From assembly GCF_000770795.1 (NCBI RefSeq), contig NZ_JRKJ01000021.1:183501-247500 (forward strand): DNA of 64,000 nt, written 5' to 3'. Position numbers and translations under genes: made by a program. The notes under the pieces were generated by a model. That model saw only the letters and a program-made list of their open reading frames with translations, was not told where the DNA came from and did no database searches. Shown piece by piece: positions 60,010 to 64,000 of the stretch; positions within the stretch are counted from its first letter, which is position 1; each line of letters starts with the position of its first letter. The stretch comes from Lysobacter dokdonensis DS-58. GTDB taxonomy: Bacteria > Pseudomonadota > Gammaproteobacteria > Xanthomonadales > Xanthomonadaceae.

Positions 60010-60425
60010 AATACCTCCACACGATGATCCGCGTCCACGACCTCGACGCGACCTTGCGGTTCTTCATCGAGGGCCTGGGCCTGCGCGAAACGCGCCGCAT
60101 GGAGAACGAAGCGGGCAAGTACACGCTCGTTTTCCTCGCCGCCGACGAAACACCGAACGCCGAAATCGAGCTCACCCACAACTGGGGCTCGGAGGAAGAT
60201 TACGGAAGCGCGCGCAACTTCGGGCACCTGGCCTTCCGCGTGCCCGACATCTACGCCACGTGCGCGCGCCTGCAATCGATGGGTTACACGATCCATCGGC
60301 CGCCGCGCGATGGGCACATGGCATTCGTGAAGTCGCCGGACCGGATATCGATCGAACTGCTGCAGGACGGGCATCTGCCGCCGCAGGAGCCGTGGGCGTC
60401 GATGCCCAACACTGGCTCCTGGTGA
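60006..60425 (+). CDS. gloA: Lactoylglutathione lyase (glyoxalase I)
   Basis: GloA converts the methylglyoxal-glutathione adduct to lactoylglutathione. The GTG at 60006 overlaps the SDR stop. The 139-residue protein lines up well with E. coli Glo[19 protein letters not shown] (first metal His), EIELTHNWG (Glu), GHLAFRV (His) and SIELLQ (Glu). All four metal ligands are thus present. It is convergent with the HAD gene. Confidence 0.95.
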   Translation: MKYLHTMIRVHDLDATLRFFIEGLGLRETRRMENEAGKYTLVFLAADETPNAEIELTHNWGSEEDYGSARNFGHLAFRVPDIYATCARLQSMGYTIHRPPRDGHMAFVKSPDRISIELLQDGHLPPQEPWASMPNTGSW

Positions 60426-60426
60426 A

Positions 60427-61038
60427 TCAGTCGAAGCCGTAATCGCGCAGGATGCCGGCGATCTCGCCAGGTGCCTGCACTTGTTCGGCCTGCAACCCGG
60501 CGCTGCGCGCGCCCGCGACGTTCGCGAAATTGTCGTCGAGGAACAGCGTGCGATGCGGCGCGTGGCCGAGCGTTTCGACGACGCGCAGGAATGCGGCCGG
60601 CGCGGGTTTCGATATCCGCAAGGCGTTGCTGCAGAAGATGCGATCGCGCGGGATGGCCTCGCGCAGTTGCGCGGGCAGTGAATCGATGACCAGCGGGCCG
60701 TTGTTCGTCAGGATGGCCACGTCGGCGCTGCCGGCGAGCGCCGCGATGCGCGCACACGTCGCGGGTTCGCACTGCATCGATGCGCTGCGTGCCGCGAGCC
60801 AGTGCGCGCGCTCGACTTCACGGCCCAGTGCGGCGGACAAGGCTGCCAGATAGGCATCGTCGTCGAGCAGGCCGGCGTCGTAGCGCGGCTCGATGCCCGT
60901 GTCGAACAGCGCGGAAAATACCGCGTCGGGCGTGCGGCGCAGTGCGGCGCCGAGGGTTTCGCACCGCACCGCGTGCGAGTAGGAGACGAGGACGCCGTCG
61001 AGGTCGAAGAGCACCAGCGACGGCGGTGTCGCGCTCAC
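60427..61038 (-). CDS. HAD-family hydrolase
   Basis: The 203-residue protein starts at the GTG at 61038, which overlaps the hemL stop (GTGA). HAD motifs are [11 protein letters not shown] (I), [10 protein letters not shown] (II), the lysine in ISKPAPAAF (III) and [17 protein letters not shown] (IV). It belongs to the epoxide-hydrolase-N/YihX-like subfamily. Its substrate is unknown. The coupling to hemL and thiE suggests a phosphatase for a small cofactor-related metabolite, but this is only a guess. Confidence 0.92.
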   Translation of the reverse strand: MSATPPSLVLFDLDGVLVSYSHAVRCETLGAALRRTPDAVFSALFDTGIEPRYDAGLLDDDAYLAALSAALGREVERAHWLAARSASMQCEPATCARIAALAGSADVAILTNNGPLVIDSLPAQLREAIPRDRIFCSNALRISKPAPAAFLRVVETLGHAPHRTLFLDDNFANVAGARSAGLQAEQVQAPGEIAGILRDYGFD

Positions 61039-62318
61039 AACGTCTTGAAGGCGGCGCGTGCGGCGTCGATGGTGGCGGCGATCGCGGCGTCGTCGTGCGC
61101 GCTCGACATGAAGCCGGCTTCGAACGCCGACGGCGCCAGGTACACGCCGCGCTCGAGCATCGCGTGGAAGAAACGGTTGAACGCGGCGGTGTCGCACGCG
61201 ATGGCTTGCGCGTAGGTGTCGACCTTCTCGCTGCTGAAGAACAGGCCGAACATCGCGCCGACGCGTTGCGTGGTGAACGGGATGTTCGCCTCGCGCGCCG
61301 CGGCTTCGAGGCCATCGCAGAGCGCGTGCGTCTTCGCTTCGAGCGCGTCGTGGAAACCGGGCGCCTGGATCAGCTCCAGCATCTTGAGGCCCGCGGCCAT
61401 CGCGACCGGATTGCCGCTCAGGGTGCCGGCCTGGTAGATCGGGCCGGCGGGCGCGATCTGGTTCATCAGGTCCGCGCGACCGCCGTACGCACCGACGGGC
61501 ATGCCGCCGCCGATGATCTTGCCGAACGTGCTCAGGTCCGGCGTCACGCCGTAACGCTGTTGCGCGCCACCGAGCGCGACGCGGAAACCCGTCATGACTT
61601 CGTCGAAGATCAACAGCGCGCCGTGGCGCGTGCACAGCTCGCGCAGGTGCTGCAGGTAACCCTCGCGCGGCGGGAGGCAATTGGCGTTGCCGACGACCGG
61701 CTCGATGATCAGGCCCGCGATGTCCGCGCCCGCTTCGTCGAACAACGCGGTTGCCGCGTCGAAGTCGTTGTAGGGCAGCGTGAGCGTGAGATCGGCCAGC
61801 GCCTTCGGCACGCCCGGCGAGGTCGGCACGCCGAAGGTGAGCGCGCCGCTGCCGGCCTTCACGAGGAAGCTGTCGCCGTGGCCGTGGTAGCAGCCTTCGA
61901 ATTTCACGATGCGCGCGCGGCCCGTCGCGCCGCGCGCCAGTCGGATCGCGGAGAGCGTGGCTTCGGTGCCGGAGTTCACCATGCGCACCATTTCGCAGCT
62001 GGGCACCAGGCGCGCGATGGTTTCGGCCATCGTGACTTCGAGCGGATTCGGCGTGCCGAAGCTCAAGCCGTTGCGCGCGGTTTCGATCACCGCGGCGAGG
62101 ACGCCGGGATGGTTGTGGCCGACGATCATCGGGCCCCACGAGCCGACGTAATCGATGTACCGGTTCCCGTCGGCGTCCTCGAGGTATGCACCGTCCGCGC
62201 GCTGCACGAAGAACGGTTCGCCGCCGACCGACTTGAACGCACGCACGGGTGAATTCACGCCGCCGGGCATCAACTGTTGCGCGCGGGCGAAGAGGGCTTG
62301 CGATCGGCGGGTGTCCAT
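61035..62318 (-). CDS. hemL: Glutamate-1-semialdehyde 2,1-aminomutase
   Basis: HemL makes 5-aminolevulinate for haem synthesis. The ATG at 62318 shares a base with the thiE stop (TGATG). The 427-residue PLP enzyme has the start [28 protein letters not shown] motif [29 protein letters not shown] and the PLP lysine in [17 protein letters not shown]. thiE-hemL order is common in proteobacteria. Confidence 0.97.
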   Translation of the reverse strand: MDTRRSQALFARAQQLMPGGVNSPVRAFKSVGGEPFFVQRADGAYLEDADGNRYIDYVGSWGPMIVGHNHPGVLAAVIETARNGLSFGTPNPLEVTMAETIARLVPSCEMVRMVNSGTEATLSAIRLARGATGRARIVKFEGCYHGHGDSFLVKAGSGALTFGVPTSPGVPKALADLTLTLPYNDFDAATALFDEAGADIAGLIIEPVVGNANCLPPREGYLQHLRELCTRHGALLIFDEVMTGFRVALGGAQQRYGVTPDLSTFGKIIGGGMPVGAYGGRADLMNQIAPAGPIYQAGTLSGNPVAMAAGLKMLELIQAPGFHDALEAKTHALCDGLEAAAREANIPFTTQRVGAMFGLFFSSEKVDTYAQAIACDTAAFNRFFHAMLERGVYLAPSAFEAGFMSSAHDDAAIAATIDAARAAFKTL

Positions 62319-62935
62319 CAGGGTCTCGATTCGGTGAAGAGCGCGCGGAATTCGCGCGCGGCGGCGACGGGGTCGGGCGCATCGAACACGCCGCCGACCA
62401 CCGCCAGCAGGTCCGCGCCCGCTTCCAGCAGGGGAGGCGCATTGTCGGCGGTGATGCCGCCGATCGCCACCATCGGCAGGCCGAATGTGCCTGCCGCCGC
62501 GAGCAATGCGGGCGTGGCGCGGCGTGCGTTGGGCTTGGTGGCCGAGGGGAAGAACGCGCCGAAGGCGATGTAGTCGGCGTCGTCCTCGGCGGCTTTGCGC
62601 GCGCGTTGGAGATCGTCGTAGCACGACACGCCGATGATCGCGTTCTGCCCGAGGAGCGCGCGCGCCGCGGCGACGGTGCCGTCGTGCTCGCCCAGGTGCA
62701 CGCCGCTGGCCCTCACGCGGGCGGCCAGGCGTGCATCGTCGTTCACGATGAACGGCACGCCGGCCGCGCGACACAGCGGCGCGAGGGCGGCGGCCTGTTC
62801 CGCGCGCAGGTCGGTTTCGGCGGACTTGTTGCGGTATTGCAGGAGCTCGGCGAACGGCAGCAGCGGACGCACGCGCTCCAACAGGCGTTGTGTATCCGGT
62901 TCGTCGGGCGTGATGAGATACAGGCCGGCTTGCAT
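62318..62935 (-). CDS. thiE: Thiamine-phosphate synthase
   Basis: ThiE joins HMP pyrophosphate and thiazole phosphate to make thiamine phosphate. The ATG at 62935 ([11 protein letters not shown]) is preferred over an upstream ATG whose 20 extra residues lie in the divergent promoter region. The 205-residue protein has [60 protein letters not shown], and [13 protein letters not shown]. thiC is elsewhere in the window. Confidence 0.96.
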   Translation of the reverse strand: MQAGLYLITPDEPDTQRLLERVRPLLPFAELLQYRNKSAETDLRAEQAAALAPLCRAAGVPFIVNDDARLAARVRASGVHLGEHDGTVAAARALLGQNAIIGVSCYDDLQRARKAAEDDADYIAFGAFFPSATKPNARRATPALLAAAGTFGLPMVAIGGITADNAPPLLEAGADLLAVVGGVFDAPDPVAAAREFRALFTESRP

Positions 62936-63018
62936 GCGGTTTCCCGAAGGTGCGCTTCCGATGGCGGCCCGTCGGTGGGACAATGCCGGCATCACCGAAC
63001 AGCATTCTACGGACTCCG

Positions 63019-63207
63019 ATGACCGACGCCGTCGCCACCGCCTACCGCACCTGGATGTGCGTCGTCTGCGGCTTCATCTACGACGAAGCGCAGGGCATTC
63101 CGGAAGAAGGCATCGCGCCGGGCACCCGCTGGGAAGACGTGCCGGACACGTGGACTTGCCCGGATTGCGGCGTGACGAAGGACGACTTCGAAATGATGGT
63201 CGTCTGA
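63019..63207 (+). CDS. Rubredoxin
   Basis: The 62-residue iron-sulfur-like electron carrier has the two metal loops [13 protein letters not shown] and [12 protein letters not shown]. It carries electrons with a single Fe(Cys)4 site. It is divergent from thiE. The ATG at 63019 is the usual start; upstream codons overlap the thiE leader. Confidence 0.97.
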   Translation: MTDAVATAYRTWMCVVCGFIYDEAQGIPEEGIAPGTRWEDVPDTWTCPDCGVTKDDFEMMVV

Positions 63208-63221
63208 GGCGTCGACGCGCG

Positions 63222-63998
63222 TCAGTTCATCCGCAGGGAACCACTGCTGAGTTCGACCAGGCGCTCGCGCAGCGGGCCGGCATCCTGGGCTTCGGGATTC
63301 AATTGCAGATAGCGCGCCAGATCCGTGCGCGCGCCTTGCTTGTAGCCCATCTTCAGGTACGCCAGGCCGCGGTCGCGCAAGGCATCGCCGTTGTCGGACG
63401 ACAAACGCAGGATGCGGTCGGCGCTGCGCGCGGCGCGTTCCCAATCGTCGCGTTCGGCGTACACGCCGTGCAGGTTGCGCAGCACGCGCATCAGGATCGC
63501 GCGGTGCGTGGCGGGGTTGAGGATCTGGAACAACGCGCGGTCGTCGGGCGTTTCACCGTTGAGGTGCGGGCGTGCGCGCTGGCGCAATTCGTCTTCGTCA
63601 AGCGGGCGACCGCGGTTGAACGGATCCATCACCAGCACGCCGTCGTCCACGGGCAAGCGCACGAGGAAATGGCCGGGGAACGACACGCCGTCGAGCGGAA
63701 CGCCGAGCCGCCGCGCGACTTCGATCTGCACGAGCGCGAGCGAAATCGGGTTACCGAGGCGACGCGCGAAGACTTCGTTGAGATAGCTGTTGCGCGGGTC
63801 GTAGTAGTGCTCGCTGTCGCCGGCATAGCCGACTTCCTCGAACAGATGGCGGTTGATCGCCGCCATCTTCTGCGGCCAGGGTTCGAGCGCCTCCACCTGC
63901 GCGCGCAGGTGGTCGACGTGGGCCTGGATCTGCGCGTCGCAATGGTCCGCGTCGAGCTGCGGATATTCATCGCGCGCAATCAGCAGGGCGGTGCCCAG
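63222..63998 (-). CDS. SirB1 family transglutaminase-like/TPR protein (5' partial)
   Basis: The frame is open to the window edge, so the start lies outside. A GTG at 63896 is internal: codons before it read LIARDEYPQLDADHCDAQI, in line with the family start. The transglutaminase-like region has FEEVGYAGDSEHYYDPRNSY, RLGNPISLALVQIEVARRLG and FPGHFLVRLP. The C-terminal part is a TPR-type helical segment (RAARSADRILRLSSDNGDALRDRG). The family is linked by name to sirB1; a protein-binding role is likely. Confidence 0.92.
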   Translation of the reverse strand: MGTALLIARDEYPQLDADHCDAQIQAHVDHLRAQVEALEPWPQKMAAINRHLFEEVGYAGDSEHYYDPRNSYLNEVFARRLGNPISLALVQIEVARRLGVPLDGVSFPGHFLVRLPVDDGVLVMDPFNRGRPLDEDELRQRARPHLNGETPDDRALFQILNPATHRAILMRVLRNLHGVYAERDDWERAARSADRILRLSSDNGDALRDRGLAYLKMGYKQGARTDLARYLQLNPEAQDAGPLRERLVELSSGSLRMN

Positions 63999-64000
63999 CA

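Overview
The window is gene-dense, very GC-rich chromosomal DNA from a gammaproteobacterium, most likely of the Xanthomonadaceae/Lysobacteraceae (Lysobacter- or Luteimonas-like). The reasons are the aroQ-accB-accC-prmA-fis block, a CIRCE-controlled groESL operon, a pyrophosphate-type phosphofructokinase beside adk and mpl, and many GTGA/ATGA overlaps. The genus is inference. I see no rRNA, tRNA, CRISPR array, insertion sequence or prophage.

1-4838 is the end of a ynbABCD-like lipid cassette: a hydrolase/methyltransferase fusion, a PAP2/dual-specificity phosphatase fusion, a small membrane protein, an acyltransferase and a CDP-diacylglycerol synthase-like protein, all start/stop coupled. 4858-14998 (minus strand) holds fis, a zinc-ribbon DUF3426 protein, prmA, a secreted protein of unknown function, a membrane protein, accC, accB, aroQ, a TlpA-like thioredoxin and dsbD with a duplicated N-terminal domain. 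An XRE regulator follows. A 597-bp non-coding stretch then carries a terminator-ended candidate small RNA, a large palindrome and the CIRCE/promoter of groES-groEL.

18225-21507 is an ECF sigma / anti-sigma / subtilase / TorF-porin operon. The periplasmic end of the anti-sigma factor resembles the propeptide of the protease encoded next to it. I regard this as the most interesting candidate system in the window. It is followed by a Tat-type flavin amine oxidase, glnE, an ELM1-family protein, a nitroreductase, YceI, pirin and a small zinc-finger protein.

29421-34913 is a lipopolysaccharide core/O-antigen cluster (two glycosyltransferases, an O-antigen ligase, an LpxL-like acyltransferase, waaA). 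tolC and pcm come next. A TetR regulator then sits divergent from an RND adaptor/permease pair, so together with tolC all parts of a tripartite pump lie together. thrB faces a TPP riboswitch and thiC.

45143-54469 includes an ion-channel-like protein, ppa, a second ECF sigma factor, small proteins, the proton pyrophosphatase hppA, an ArsR regulator with a cupin-DUF2867 protein, and pfp. Thus three pyrophosphate enzymes lie within 9 kb. 54611-64000 has adk, mpl, a LON-domain protein, a DedA-PAP2-LssY fusion, an HSDL2-type SDR, gloA, a HAD hydrolase, hemL, thiE, rubredoxin and a SirB1-family gene cut by the window end.
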